Assembly (NCBI RefSeq): GCF_014863585.1
Contig: NZ_CP062253.1
Span: 5,269,001 to 5,333,000, forward strand
DNA length: 64,000 nt
Origin: Pseudomonas gozinkensis
Lineage (GTDB): Bacteria > Pseudomonadota > Gammaproteobacteria > Pseudomonadales > Pseudomonadaceae
Direction: 5' to 3'
Positions 1 through 9,930 of the stretch are shown here, piece after piece. The notes beneath the pieces were generated by a model, which saw only the letters and a list, made by a program, of their open reading frames with translations, was not told the origin of the DNA and did no database searches. The translations under genes and the position numbers were made by a program. Within the stretch, counting starts at the first letter, position 1. Every line of letters starts with the position of its first letter.

Positions 1-2085
1 GGCCGCGAAGAACTGGTCGAACTGACCAACAGCCACTTGCGCCTGCTCAAACAGAACGGCGTGATCGACGCCGCCCTGGCCGATGCGGCACTGGCCAGCA
101 CCATCAGCTACCGCGACTGGCAGACCCAGCCGACGATTCAACCGATCGAAACCAACAAGGGCATCAGCGTCGCCCGCAGCCGGCTGGCATCGATGCTCAA
201 CCGTCCGCTGTACGACCTCGACCGTCTAGACCTGTCCGCCACCAGCACCCTGCAAGGCGAGCTGCAAACCCAGGCCACCGCCTACCTGAAAAAGCTCGCC
301 GACCCGGCCTATGCGACCGAAGTCGGCCTGATGGGCGAACGCCTGCTGACGCCCACCAGCACCACCCAGGTGCGCTACAGCTTCACCCTCTTTGAGCTGA
401 CTCCGGACGGTTCGCGCGTGCGAGTGCAGACCGACAGCACCGACCAGCCGTTCGACATCAACGAAGGCAGCAAACTGGAACTGGGCTCCACCGCCAAGAT
501 GCGGGTGCTGACCACCTACCTGCAAATCATCTCGGAGCTGCACGACAAATACGCCGCCATGACCGTGCCCGAGCTGAAGAAAGTCGAGGTGCCGGATCAG
601 GATCGCCTGAGCCAGTGGGTGATCGATTACCTGATCCAGAACAAGGATCGCGACCTCTCGAAAATGCTCGGTGCAGCTCTCGACCGCAAATATTCCGCCA
701 GCCCCGGCGAAGCCTTTTTCACCGGCGGCGGCCTGCACGTTTTCCACAACTTTCGCAAAGAGGACAACGGGCGCATGCCGACCCTGCGCGATGCCCTGCG
801 CGAGTCGATCAACCTGCCGTTCATTCGCCTGATGCGCGATCTGGTGCGCTACACCACCTACTCAGGTCCCAACAACAGCGCCGAATTGCTCAAGGACGAC
901 CGCGACCCGCGACGTCAGGAATACCTCGCGTCGTTCGCCGACCGTGAAGGCACCTCGTTTCTGCTCAAGTTCTGGAAGAAGTACCGGAACAAGGACACCC
1001 AGGCCCGGCTCGACACCTTCCTCGACAGCATGCGCCCGACGCCGATCCGCATGGCTGCCGTGCACCGTTACCTGCTGCCCAATGCCAGCCAGGAAGACTT
1101 CAACAGCTTCGTGCGCTCACACTTGAAAGGCGCCAAGCTCACCGAGAAACTCACTGACGAACGTCTGGAAAGACTCTATCTGGCCTACGGTCCCGGCACC
1201 TACGACCTGCCGGATCAAGGCTTCATCGCCAAGGTCCATCCGCTGGACCTGTGGATGATCGGTTACCTGCTCAACCACCCCGACGCGACCTTCAAGGACA
1301 TCGTCAAGGCCAGCCAGTTCGAGCGTCAGGAAGTCTACAGCTGGCTGTTCAAGAGCAAGCACAAGGGCGCCCGCGACAGTCGTATTCGCACCATGCTGGA
1401 GATCGAGGCGTTCCTCGACATCCATCAACGCTGGCAGAAAGTCGGCTATCCGTTCGACCACCTGGTGCCGTCGCTGGCCACTGCCATCGGCAGCTCCGGC
1501 GACCGCCCCGCTGCGCTGGCCGAGCTGATCGGCACCATCCTCAACGACGGCGTGCGCATGCCGACCCTGCGCATCGACAGCCTGCACTTTGCCGCCGGGA
1601 CGCCCTACGAAACGAAACTGGTCAATGACCCTCACGTCGGAAAACGGGTGATGCCTTCCGAAGTCGCCACCGCGATGCGTGAAGCACTGTCGCAAGTGGT
1701 GGACTCGGGAACGGCCAAACGTGTTTCCGGCAGTTTCAAACTGACCGATGGAACACCCCTGACCATGGGCGGAAAAACCGGCACCGGCGACAACCGCATC
1801 GAAGCCATCGGCTCTGGCGGACGGATACTGAGCTCCAAGTCGATCAACCGCACGGCCACCTTCGTGTTCTACATCGGCGATCACCATTTCGGCACGCTCA
1901 CGGCGTTCGTTCCGGGGCGTTCGGCCGAGAACTTCAAGTTCACTTCGGCCCTGCCGGTGCAGGTGCTCAAGGGCATGGCGCCGATCCTGATGCCGTACCT
2001 GCAACCGGGAAGCGACTCGCAATGTCTGGCACCTGAAGCACCAGCGGTGGCGTCCTTGAATACACAGTCACCTGATCCGAATTGA
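1..2085 (+). CDS. Penicillin-binding protein, transpeptidase domain, 5' end outside window
   Basis: Open reading frame 1 runs in from the left edge without a start, so this is the C-terminal ~694 residues of a larger protein. The penicillin-binding (DD-transpeptidase) motifs are all present: SxxK as S-T-A-K (bases 487-498), SxN as S-I-N (805-813) and KTG inside GGKTGTG (1774-1782). The enzyme would cross-link peptidoglycan in the periplasm. Pseudomonas has a ~1000-residue class A-like protein with an N-terminal transglycosylase domain that this resembles, but that domain lies outside the window and cannot be confirmed. The stretch between SxxK and KTG is unusually long (~430 residues), which is odd for a classic PBP1. 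The tail after residue ~650 is low-complexity and probably unstructured. Confidence 0.8.
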   Translation, partial: GREELVELTNSHLRLLKQNGVIDAALADAALASTISYRDWQTQPTIQPIETNKGISVARSRLASMLNRPLYDLDRLDLSATSTLQGELQTQATAYLKKLADPAYATEVGLMGERLLTPTSTTQVRYSFTLFELTPDGSRVRVQTDSTDQPFDINEGSKLELGSTAKMRVLTTYLQIISELHDKYAAMTVPELKKVEVPDQDRLSQWVIDYLIQNKDRDLSKMLGAALDRKYSASPGEAFFTGGGLHVFHNFRKEDNGRMPTLRDALRESINLPFIRLMRDLVRYTTYSGPNNSAELLKDDRDPRRQEYLASFADREGTSFLLKFWKKYRNKDTQARLDTFLDSMRPTPIRMAAVHRYLLPNASQEDFNSFVRSHLKGAKLTEKLTDERLERLYLAYGPGTYDLPDQGFIAKVHPLDLWMIGYLLNHPDATFKDIVKASQFERQEVYSWLFKSKHKGARDSRIRTMLEIEAFLDIHQRWQKVGYPFDHLVPSLATAIGSSGDRPAALAELIGTILNDGVRMPTLRIDSLHFAAGTPYETKLVNDPHVGKRVMPSEVATAMREALSQVVDSGTAKRVSGSFKLTDGTPLTMGGKTGTGDNRIEAIGSGGRILSSKSINRTATFVFYIGDHHFGTLTAFVPGRSAENFKFTSALPVQVLKGMAPILMPYLQPGSDSQCLAPEAPAVASLNTQSPDPN

Positions 2086-2236
2086 AGTACCCATGGTGTT
2101 ACTTATGTGTTTTATACATTCCAATATTCAATCGACCGGCCATAAAAAACGGCATGCCGGCAACAAGCTTTTAAACTAATCATTCCCGGCCCTGAACGTT
2201 AGCCTTGAAACTCCTGACTGATTCAAGGCTTTAGCG

Positions 2237-5200
2237 ATGACTGCAATAACTGAAAACAAAGGGCAACATTACGACTTGATTAAGTCGCACATCGACTCCG
2301 TCTTTCTCGATATGCAATTGCATCGAGGCCACGCACTGAGGCAAGCCCCTCTACGCAGCGAACCGTGGATGGACGAGGCGCCGGCCAGTCAAGTCGAACG
2401 AATGGGCAATGCCAACAAGAAGGCCTGGAGTGCGCAGAACAAAGTTGACAAGATACTGGCGCGGCTGCAGGACAGTTATGCATTCGCCGAACCGTTACTC
2501 AAAAAAAAGTTGCTTGAAAAGTTCAACATCAATGTCGATGTGAAGAACACTTTTCTCCGGTTGTACATACCTAAAAAAAGTAACTGGTGGGCCATTCAGA
2601 TCGCGGAAGGACATTCGGCAAGAACCGTGTCATTACTGGATGCGGCATTGCACAACTTCTCCTACGACGAAGTATTTGAAAAAGACTCTGCCTTCATTAT
2701 CAAGACCGATCCTGTACGTGAGCTGTTCGATATTTCACCGATCGACAAGATCATCAGCGTCAGCCAGTTTCAGGCACTGTGTCGGGATCTGGACATCGGC
2801 GCGCAATACCGGGCCCACCTCGAAGAGTACTTGCTCAATAAGGAGCCGGTTGCCCAGGCCTATCTGGAATTGCAAGTCCAGCGTAGCCAGCAAGCGGCGC
2901 TCAAGGCGGCGGCGCACATCGCGCTGGCAAAAAAAGACCTGAGCCGACAGGCCCACGGGCTCATCCGTGAACTGCTCGAGGGTCGGCAGCAATTGAAGCT
3001 CGGCGAGCAAACCATGCGGGTGTGTGAGCTGGGCATGATGGACCTGAACCTCACCGGCATCCTGATCATCCGGCCGGACCCCGAGCAGAAACAGCACTCC
3101 CGGAAAATGATCGCCTACGTGCCTCACGATCCAGAGCACCCGCTCAAGGAGTACCCGTCGACCCTGGATTTCATGAAGGAATTGAGCCGCCAGTTGAGAG
3201 ACAACAACGTCGCGCCGTCCAGTGGCATGACGTATCGCCAGTTCTTCAGCCAGTTCGTCGATCACGAGCAGCGCGGCCACTTCTTCGCCGACCTTCAACA
3301 GCGGCTCATTTACGTCAAATGGTATCCAAAGGAACGGGGCGATCCACGCCCGTCCTGGCGGGAAACACCCGTGGACAAACCTCAGCTGCAATTCAGCGCG
3401 CCCCCGATCACCCAGCCTCTGTGGACTTATCTCTACCAGCAGCAGCTCAACAAGATCCTCAATGACGCCCGCGTCATCGCGGTGTCGACGGCCGACGCGG
3501 ACAGCCGTGCACGCTGGGCCTGGTGGGAGAACTTCAAGAAAATCGCTTCTGACATTTTCAATGTGGCGTTGCTGGTGCTGACGCCATTCGTGCCGTTCCT
3601 GGGCGAACTCATGCTGGCCTACACCGCGTATCAGATCGTCAACGAGGCGATAGAAGGCGCGTGGGACCTTATTGAAGGGCACTTTGCCGAAGCCGGCGGG
3701 CATGTCATGGGTGTGGTCACCGATCTCCTGCAACTGGCGGCATTTGCCGCCGGCGCGAAAATCGGCAATACGTTCCAGCTCAAACTGTCGCCCCTCGTCG
3801 AAGGCATGAAACCGGTGCAGTCAAGTGATGGCAAGACTCGTCTCTGGCACCCGGATCTCACTCCCTATGAGCAACCTGCCCTGGCTTTGCCACAGACGTC
3901 AAAACCCGATGCGCTTGGCCTGCATCGTCTCTCGGGCAGGATCGTGCTCCCCATCGAGGGCAAATACTACGAAGTGCAGCGCGACCCGCAAAGCGACGTG
4001 CACCGCATCCGCCATCCCGAACGTGAGCAGGCCTACTCACCCGAGCTGCGGCACAACGGCCAGGGCGCCTGGGTCCTGGAAGGTGAAAAGCCGCAAGACT
4101 GGGAAGGACCGAGATTGATGCAGCGTCTGGGGCACTCCGTCGAGGGCTATACCCTCTCCGAACTGGAAAAGCTGCGCAGCATCAGCGCTACCCCGGAAGA
4201 TTCCCTGCGCCGCATGCACGTCGAGAACGCCGCCCCGCCTCCGTTGCTGGCAGCGACCCTCACCCGCTTCAAGACCTGGGATCGAACCCGCGCCATGAGC
4301 CAGCTGGTGCGCACAGGGCAGGCACTGCCTCCCGATGCGTACTGGTTCGAAAGCATTGCTCCTGGCCTGCAGGGCTGGCCCGCCGACAAGGGCTTGAGGG
4401 TGTATGAAAAGGCGGATCTGACGGGAGCATTTCACCAGCACGGCAATGCAGGTGCCGCGCCCGAAAAAACGCTTAACATCAGTCTTGAGGACGTGCTGAG
4501 TAGCAACCTGCCGGAGCGTCTGGCGGGGTTCCTGAGTGAGCCGGACATGACCGCCCTGCTGGGCAGGCAGTATCCCCGCAACGAGCAAGTCCAGGCTTTG
4601 CGCGAAGTACTGGCGCAAGCCGTGGAGACACGAACGCCCGAAATTTTCGATTACGAGTACCGACACAAGGAGCGCTCCGAAAACCCACAGGTGCAACTGC
4701 TGCAAAGTGCCGTTCCGGAACTGCCGTCCTCGGTGGCTCGCCCGTTGCTGGAACAGGCAACCGACGGCGAACAGCGTGTGATGTCCGAACAACAGCGCAT
4801 ACCGCTGCGACTGAAAAACATGGCCCGCGAAAGTGCCTTCGAGTTCCGGGCGGCGCGCGCCGTTGAAGGCCTGCACGAACCGGCGCTGATGGTGCCGGAT
4901 ACCGAACGACTCGTCCTCAATACCCTGAAGATTCACTCCGACACCTTTGGTGGTTTGCGTATCGATGTGCGGGACGGAACCCCTGACGGCCCTCTGCGCT
5001 CCAGCACCGGCCCCAAGGAGGCCGGTACCGTGCGGACGTTGATCAGGGATGAACGTGGCCGCTATGAAGTGGTTGATGGAGCCAACAGGAAGTTGCACGA
5101 CGCCGATGACTTCTACGAGGCAGTCCTGCTGGCCCTGCCCGAGAACAAACGCGCTGCGTTGGGCTATCGCACTGACCAGGGAGACATGTTCAGACAATGG

Positions 5201-7288
5201 GTCATGGCCAGAACCGAGCAGCCTGCAGAGCGCCGGACACTGCTCGCACGCCCTCCCCTGCGAGCCCTCCCGCCTCGGCAAACCGAGCTGCTGGTACGAG
5301 GCCCGGGATTGTCAAAAATCCTCTGGCCCTTCGCGGAAAAAACCGTCGAAACCAAAGTACGGGAGATGTATCCGCACTTCGATCAGAGTGAGGTAGCCGC
5401 ATTTACCCGCTCTTTGCACGCCAAAGGCGACCCCCATCAGGAAATCGAGCGCCTGAAACAGGAACGCAAAGCCCTTAAACGAAAACTGGAGGATTGGCGC
5501 AAAAGCTACCTGCGTGACTACGACCCGGATGACGGCGGCCGACTGCCGGACGCCTATTGGGATTTCGAGCAAAAGGGCGGCAAGTTCATCGCAGAGCGTC
5601 TGATGGAGTGTTTCGATAGAAAGTCCGAGGCATTCGGCGAGCGCAGTGCCAGCCTGGAAGGGGGTTATACCCTGGACCTGTCCACCGAGATGATGCCTCG
5701 CAACCTTGAGCGCTGGTGGAAACAGATGCCGGAAGATCTCAAACCTTTTCTGGAGCAGGTCACCACGGTGAATCTGGACCTCCAGCAGTTCTCGCCCGGA
5801 CCTCGCGGCCTGCTCAAGGACTTCCCCAATCTGCAACAGCTCAGCGCCAGGAACTGCGGTTTGAGAACGCTGCCCGAAAGTCTTGGCCAACAGCGTCAGC
5901 TCAGAACCCTGCGCCTGAGCGACAACATGATCGAGCTGACACCGTCCGCCATCGAGCAACTGCAAAACCTCGACCGCCTGGAAACCCTGAGGCTGGACAA
6001 CAACCCGCTGGGCGACCCGCCACCCATTCACCGCATGCCTAGACTCAAGGTGTTGAACCTGGCCAATACGGATCTCACTGCATGGCCACTGGGGCTGTTC
6101 AGCCAGCCCAGGCCGAAGGGTTTTTTCCTCGATCTGCAAAGAAACCGGCTGCGCTCGATTCCCGACGTTGCACCGGGATCGGACAAAGCCTTTCTCATCG
6201 CCCGCACCCGGGTCGACCGGGCAAAGCTGACACCGGAGGTTCGCAAGTCATACGGGCTGTACCGCGAATCCGTGGGGATGAAGTCCAGAGTTCGGTATCA
6301 GCAGCCAGCCGCAGATCTGATGACCAAGTGGACACCACCCGACGATTCGTCGCTGTATAGCGAGTCTCCCGGTACCGGTGCCTATCGGCCGGAAGCCTGG
6401 CACGACCTGGTGGACGAACCGGATTCCGACGGGTTCTTCACCGTGCTGGAAACACTTACCCGTTCGGCCGACTACCGACAGGGAGGCCGTGCCAGAGCGC
6501 AGTTGACCGATCGTGTCTGGCGCATGGTCAACGCCATCGACATCGACACCCCGCTACGGGAAAAACTGTTCCTCATGTCCACCGAACCCGGCAACTGTGA
6601 AGATGCCGGCGCGCAGATCTTCAACAACATGGGTGTGGAAGTGCTGGCGTCAGAAGCCCGGGACTATTCCATCAGTGCCGCCGAAGTCGAACGCAAACTG
6701 GTGACGCTGGCCAAAGGCTCGGCGAGACTTGCGCGAGTGGGCGAGATTGCCCGGGCCGATGTCAGGGCTCGTGGCAGCGTTCCCGAGGAAGTCGAGGTGC
6801 ACATGGCCTATGAAACAGGGCTGACCAAGCGTCTGGAACTGCCTTGGCAATCCGAGGCCATGGACTACCACACGATTGCCGGCGTTTCGGATGATGCCGT
6901 CAACGAGGCTTACACGACCATCATCGATGCCGAGGCCGGCGACGGACTGGTCAACCAGATGCTCGAGCAGTCCTTCTGGGAGCGATACCTGCGCAAGCAC
7001 TACCCGAGCGAGCTCGCCCGAAACACCGATCTCTATCAGGACAAACTGGAATTGCTGTCGCTGACGAAAGAATGGCAGGAGGCTCAGCGCCAGGGGCAGG
7101 AACCGACAGACCTGCTCAAGCGGCTGGTGAAACTTGCCGAGAAACTTTCCGTCCCGATGGAGGATGTTCTGGAGGGCGAGGAAATGAGCCAGGAGAGGTA
7201 TGAAACCCTGCAACGGGACATCGGCTATCAGGAGAAAGAACTCAGCAGGCAATTGACCCGCGAAGCCATGGCCCGGGCTGGAATCTGA
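2237..7288 (+). CDS. Dermonecrotic-toxin-like LRR protein with NEL-type E3 ubiquitin ligase domain
   Basis: The protein has 1683 residues and no signal peptide. The N-terminal ~500 residues resemble the dermonecrotic toxin/DUF6543 region of large Pseudomonas toxins. Hydrophobic stretches at about residues 438-512 could insert in a membrane. Residues ~1175-1312 hold leucine-rich repeats of the LxxLxLxxNxL type. The C-terminal ~300 residues look like the NEL (novel E3 ligase) domain of IpaH/SspH effectors: a C-E-D motif with the candidate catalytic Cys1454 sits in GNCEDAGAQ, followed by helical, charged sequence. NEL enzymes transfer ubiquitin to host proteins, and the LRR normally selects the target and restrains the ligase. 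NEL effectors usually enter host cells by type III secretion, but this size and N-terminus suggest another route. No secretion gene is adjacent. The family call is fairly secure; the host target is unknown. Confidence 0.8.
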   Translation: MTAITENKGQHYDLIKSHIDSVFLDMQLHRGHALRQAPLRSEPWMDEAPASQVERMGNANKKAWSAQNKVDKILARLQDSYAFAEPLLKKKLLEKFNINVDVKNTFLRLYIPKKSNWWAIQIAEGHSARTVSLLDAALHNFSYDEVFEKDSAFIIKTDPVRELFDISPIDKIISVSQFQALCRDLDIGAQYRAHLEEYLLNKEPVAQAYLELQVQRSQQAALKAAAHIALAKKDLSRQAHGLIRELLEGRQQLKLGEQTMRVCELGMMDLNLTGILIIRPDPEQKQHSRKMIAYVPHDPEHPLKEYPSTLDFMKELSRQLRDNNVAPSSGMTYRQFFSQFVDHEQRGHFFADLQQRLIYVKWYPKERGDPRPSWRETPVDKPQLQFSAPPITQPLWTYLYQQQLNKILNDARVIAVSTADADSRARWAWWENFKKIASDIFNVALLVLTPFVPFLGELMLAYTAYQIVNEAIEGAWDLIEGHFAEAGGHVMGVVTDLLQLAAFAAGAKIGNTFQLKLSPLVEGMKPVQSSDGKTRLWHPDLTPYEQPALALPQTSKPDALGLHRLSGRIVLPIEGKYYEVQRDPQSDVHRIRHPEREQAYSPELRHNGQGAWVLEGEKPQDWEGPRLMQRLGHSVEGYTLSELEKLRSISATPEDSLRRMHVENAAPPPLLAATLTRFKTWDRTRAMSQLVRTGQALPPDAYWFESIAPGLQGWPADKGLRVYEKADLTGAFHQHGNAGAAPEKTLNISLEDVLSSNLPERLAGFLSEPDMTALLGRQYPRNEQVQALREVLAQAVETRTPEIFDYEYRHKERSENPQVQLLQSAVPELPSSVARPLLEQATDGEQRVMSEQQRIPLRLKNMARESAFEFRAARAVEGLHEPALMVPDTERLVLNTLKIHSDTFGGLRIDVRDGTPDGPLRSSTGPKEAGTVRTLIRDERGRYEVVDGANRKLHDADDFYEAVLLALPENKRAALGYRTDQGDMFRQWVMARTEQPAERRTLLARPPLRALPPRQTELLVRGPGLSKILWPFAEKTVETKVREMYPHFDQSEVAAFTRSLHAKGDPHQEIERLKQERKALKRKLEDWRKSYLRDYDPDDGGRLPDAYWDFEQKGGKFIAERLMECFDRKSEAFGERSASLEGGYTLDLSTEMMPRNLERWWKQMPEDLKPFLEQVTTVNLDLQQFSPGPRGLLKDFPNLQQLSARNCGLRTLPESLGQQRQLRTLRLSDNMIELTPSAIEQLQNLDRLETLRLDNNPLGDPPPIHRMPRLKVLNLANTDLTAWPLGLFSQPRPKGFFLDLQRNRLRSIPDVAPGSDKAFLIARTRVDRAKLTPEVRKSYGLYRESVGMKSRVRYQQPAADLMTKWTPPDDSSLYSESPGTGAYRPEAWHDLVDEPDSDGFFTVLETLTRSADYRQGGRARAQLTDRVWRMVNAIDIDTPLREKLFLMSTEPGNCEDAGAQIFNNMGVEVLASEARDYSISAAEVERKLVTLAKGSARLARVGEIARADVRARGSVPEEVEVHMAYETGLTKRLELPWQSEAMDYHTIAGVSDDAVNEAYTTIIDAEAGDGLVNQMLEQSFWERYLRKHYPSELARNTDLYQDKLELLSLTKEWQEAQRQGQEPTDLLKRLVKLAEKLSVPMEDVLEGEEMSQERYETLQRDIGYQEKELSRQLTREAMARAGI

Positions 7289-7296
7289 CACCCTCC

Positions 7297-7339
7297 CTGC
7301 GCCCGAAAGGCAAAGACTGCGGTTGCCTGCCGGGCGCAG
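7297..7339. terminator. Hairpin between convergent genes
   Basis: A 9-bp perfect stem (CTGCGCCCG / CGGGCGCAG) with an inner GGCA/TGCC pairing lies between the convergent NEL gene and the fimbrial operon. There is no long T-run on either side, so termination would be weak or Rho-assisted. Confidence 0.45.
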
Positions 7340-7348
7340 TTCCCGTCT

Positions 7349-8563
7349 CTACGCTTCCGAATCCCAGATCACCGTGATGTTGCCCCTGAGCGTGTCATTG
7401 ACACCGGGGCGCAGCACATAAGCGATGGCGTCCGGAGGCATTTCGAACCTCAGGTTGCCTGATTTGCGATCCACATAATGGCCTGGCTGGAACGGGCCGA
7501 CCCATGCGTTGTTCATCAACGGAACATCCTTGACCGGCGCCCCGTCAGGCCCCGTGATGCCGCCGGGCAGACTGAGCTTCGTGTACACCCAGGTCGAATT
7601 CGACTGTCCGTTCAACCGGCAATCGGGACCAGAGGGCTGGGTCGAATCGCACTGCATCATGACCTTGAACGCTGCGGACGCGGAGATGTTGAACGCCTGA
7701 TCACGATAAATCCGCGCAGGTGGTGTACCGCTGGCGATCCAGCGCTGCCAGCCGCCCTCGGGCTCCAGGGCAACCTTGTTCCCGCCGGGTGGCAGGTCGA
7801 CCTTGAGCGTGTGCTGTACGTCCAGAACGAAGTCCAGGGTCAGATTGTTGTCGAGTGGCCTCATCAGCGCGCCGAAATCGATATGCCCACCCGAGCCGAG
7901 GATGTAAGGAATCGAGCCGGTGTATTGCCCGGTCGACATCGTCAGTGGATTGGGGGTGCGCAATTCGTAAGCGAAATCGAGCGTGGAAAACGCCATCGAC
8001 GGAATCCGGTAAGCGGTCACCTTGGTACAAGTCGCCTCGATCGGCGCCTTCCAGAAAAACCGGAATGTGTAAGAGTTGGCCAACCCCATACCCGCGTACT
8101 GACAGGGAGGTGGGGCATACACCCAACTGCTGCCCCACAGCAGGCCATGTGCCTCGATCGGGTTCGTCACACCCACCAGGCTGCTGGCCGTGTCGCTCAG
8201 GCGGTACTCGGAGCCGACACCCGTCATGCGCACTTCAACGATCGCTGTCTCCTGCGTGTCCCTGTTGGTCACCACCAACGGGCGCCAGTTGGAAGGCATG
8301 CGTATCGAAACACCGTCCCCAGGCAACAACGAACGCACCGACTGGAAAATCAGCGGAGCCCGGATACTGAACATGTTGTTGTCCGCACACTGCGCCGGAT
8401 AATCCGCGCAATAGCCGCTGTTCGGGGTCACATTGATAAACATGTTTTTGCCAGGCTTGGCAGGATCGGGCTGGAATACCGCCCTGATTTCCTGATTCGC
8501 GGCCTGCGTCGCCGACAGGCTCAGGGCTGCCAGCACACCCATCCAGTTTGTAAAGCTTTTCAT
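7349..8563 (-). CDS. CS1-type fimbrial tip adhesin/initiator (CblD/CfaE-like), second copy
   Basis: This 404-residue secreted protein has an N-terminal signal peptide ending near Ala-Ala (…LSATQAANQ). It is colinear with the adhesin at 9931-11145. Shared blocks include QEIRA-FQPDPA-P-KN, SGYCA-YP-QCAD, DVQHTLKVDLPPGGNKV and the C-terminal NDTL-G-ITVIWDSE. Conserved cysteines near residues 52 and 59 suggest a disulfide. CblD/CfaE/CooD proteins sit at the pilus tip, bind receptors and start polymerisation of class 5 fimbriae. It is the last gene of the six-gene operon. The two copies point to duplication and possibly different ligand specificity, which is inference. Confidence 0.75.
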   Translation of the reverse strand: MKSFTNWMGVLAALSLSATQAANQEIRAVFQPDPAKPGKNMFINVTPNSGYCADYPAQCADNNMFSIRAPLIFQSVRSLLPGDGVSIRMPSNWRPLVVTNRDTQETAIVEVRMTGVGSEYRLSDTASSLVGVTNPIEAHGLLWGSSWVYAPPPCQYAGMGLANSYTFRFFWKAPIEATCTKVTAYRIPSMAFSTLDFAYELRTPNPLTMSTGQYTGSIPYILGSGGHIDFGALMRPLDNNLTLDFVLDVQHTLKVDLPPGGNKVALEPEGGWQRWIASGTPPARIYRDQAFNISASAAFKVMMQCDSTQPSGPDCRLNGQSNSTWVYTKLSLPGGITGPDGAPVKDVPLMNNAWVGPFQPGHYVDRKSGNLRFEMPPDAIAYVLRPGVNDTLRGNITVIWDSEA

Positions 8564-8606
8564 CGTTGCAAATCGCCTGCTGCTGATAGTGGGGAGCGGT
8601 TGGCTT

Positions 8607-9107
8607 TCATGCGCCCGGCGCCCTGGCGTTGAACAGCAGCATCACATTGCCGCTGTAGTCTCCCGGTCGATACCCGCCGGCGGGCTTCACCGGTTCGATT
8701 TCCAGCAGGACCCGTTTACCGATTGCAGCGTCTTCCTTCGACACCACTTCTCGCGGCGGCACCTCGGGCCCCAGTACCACGCCATTGAAACTGACCTTCA
8801 GCCAGATCTCTTCACCCGACCGGCCGTTCGACAGGTAGGCGGGGCTGTCCAGACGCGCCTCGATGGCACTGGTGTCATGCCGCACGTCGAAATCCTTGCG
8901 CAGGCTGCTCAAGGTCGATGAGGGGTAATCCCAGAACAGTTGCTGCGTGCGATGCACCCAGTCCGGCTCGGCGGGGACGACGTAGAACGGCCGACTCGGA
9001 ATCGTCAGCGACACTTCGAAAATGTGTTCTTCCCGGGCGGCCCCGGCCAGAGCACTCATCAGACCGCCAGCTGCCATCAGCGCCAGGCGAGCGCATTGCT
9101 TGATCAT
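8607..9107 (-). CDS. CS1-type fimbrial subunit, minor or second pilin
   Basis: This 166-residue protein has a signal peptide cleaved around Ala-Gly-Ala-Ala. The mature part matches the pilin at 13754-14254 in layout: an early FYVVP-DPD-like block (here FYVVPAEPD), a central FDVR block, a V-FN-VVL block and a C-terminal PGDYSGNV-LLF strand. The matching length (166) and shared blocks support the CS1 major-subunit family. The weaker similarity, and the position next to the second adhesin, suggest a minor subunit or adaptor rather than the main shaft. The start ATG at 9107 gives a full signal peptide. Confidence 0.72.
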   Translation of the reverse strand: MIKQCARLALMAAGGLMSALAGAAREEHIFEVSLTIPSRPFYVVPAEPDWVHRTQQLFWDYPSSTLSSLRKDFDVRHDTSAIEARLDSPAYLSNGRSGEEIWLKVSFNGVVLGPEVPPREVVSKEDAAIGKRVLLEIEPVKPAGGYRPGDYSGNVMLLFNARAPGA

Positions 9108-9141
9108 GTCTTGTTACCTGCTGCGTCATTGGAGGACGGGA

Positions 9142-9885
9142 TCAACGGCTCACAACCTTGAGGTTTTTCTTGCTGTCACCCTCAATCAGAAAGAAGCGGT
9201 ATTCACGACCCTTCTCCTTGTCGAAGGCAAAGGACTTGCCGGCCAGCACGTGGTGCTTGGTGACCGCCCCGCAATCGGTGTCGTTGCTCAGCGAACAGCT
9301 TTTGAACTCGTCGACAATGATCACGGAGTTACCGTTGTTACGCAGTTCGTAACGGCGGCCGGTTTCTTCGACGGCAGTCTGGAAGCGAGTGTCCTTGGGG
9401 CGAACAAACAGGATGGTGCCGAACCCCGTCATCAGGTTGACCCCCGCCGACAGGCTCCTGGCGTAGTCCTCGCGCTCCTGCTCCCCCACTACGAACGCGT
9501 CTTCCTTTTCCGGCACCACCGGTACGAAACGCACACGGAAGTAGCGCTCACGCGATCGCTCGCCCATGTACAGCAGCCGCGTTCCCTGCATGCCCTCGGC
9601 CGGCACGATCAAACGTGCCGGGCTGGCCATCACGCCATCGCGAGAGGCACCGCCGGCCACACTCTCCAGCGGAATTTCCTGCGGTTTGCCATCGGCGTCG
9701 TACACGATCTCCAGCACGTTGACCTTGACGAAGGCCGTGCTGTCGCCGCTGTTGAACACGCGTTTGAGGTAGGTGCTCTTGTCGCCGTCCAGGTAGTCGT
9801 ACACCGTGCCGACATTGATCTGTGGCCCGGCCAGTGCAGGCCCGCCGAGCAGACCGAGCAGTGAAAGCAGAAAAAGGCGCTTCAT
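9142..9885 (-). CDS. Periplasmic chaperone of CS1-type (alternate chaperone-usher) fimbriae
   Basis: This is a 247-residue secreted protein. I chose the ATG at 9885 rather than an upstream TTG at 9906. It is preceded by AAAAGG with a 9-base gap, and it starts directly with a typical signal peptide (MKRLFLLSLLGLLGG…ALA). The mature protein begins with a strand-rich region followed by the RLLYMGERSRERYFRVRF segment. That segment resembles the edge strand of class 5 chaperones, which donate a strand to pilin subunits and carry them to the usher. It sits between the first adhesin and the second pilin. Two cysteines near the C-terminus (SCSLSNDTDC) may form a disulfide. Confidence 0.75.
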   Translation of the reverse strand: MKRLFLLSLLGLLGGPALAGPQINVGTVYDYLDGDKSTYLKRVFNSGDSTAFVKVNVLEIVYDADGKPQEIPLESVAGGASRDGVMASPARLIVPAEGMQGTRLLYMGERSRERYFRVRFVPVVPEKEDAFVVGEQEREDYARSLSAGVNLMTGFGTILFVRPKDTRFQTAVEETGRRYELRNNGNSVIIVDEFKSCSLSNDTDCGAVTKHHVLAGKSFAFDKEKGREYRFFLIEGDSKKNLKVVSR

Positions 9886-9930
9886 CGTCTTCAACCTTTT
9901 GAACAAATGGAAAGGGGTCGGCCCGGATCG

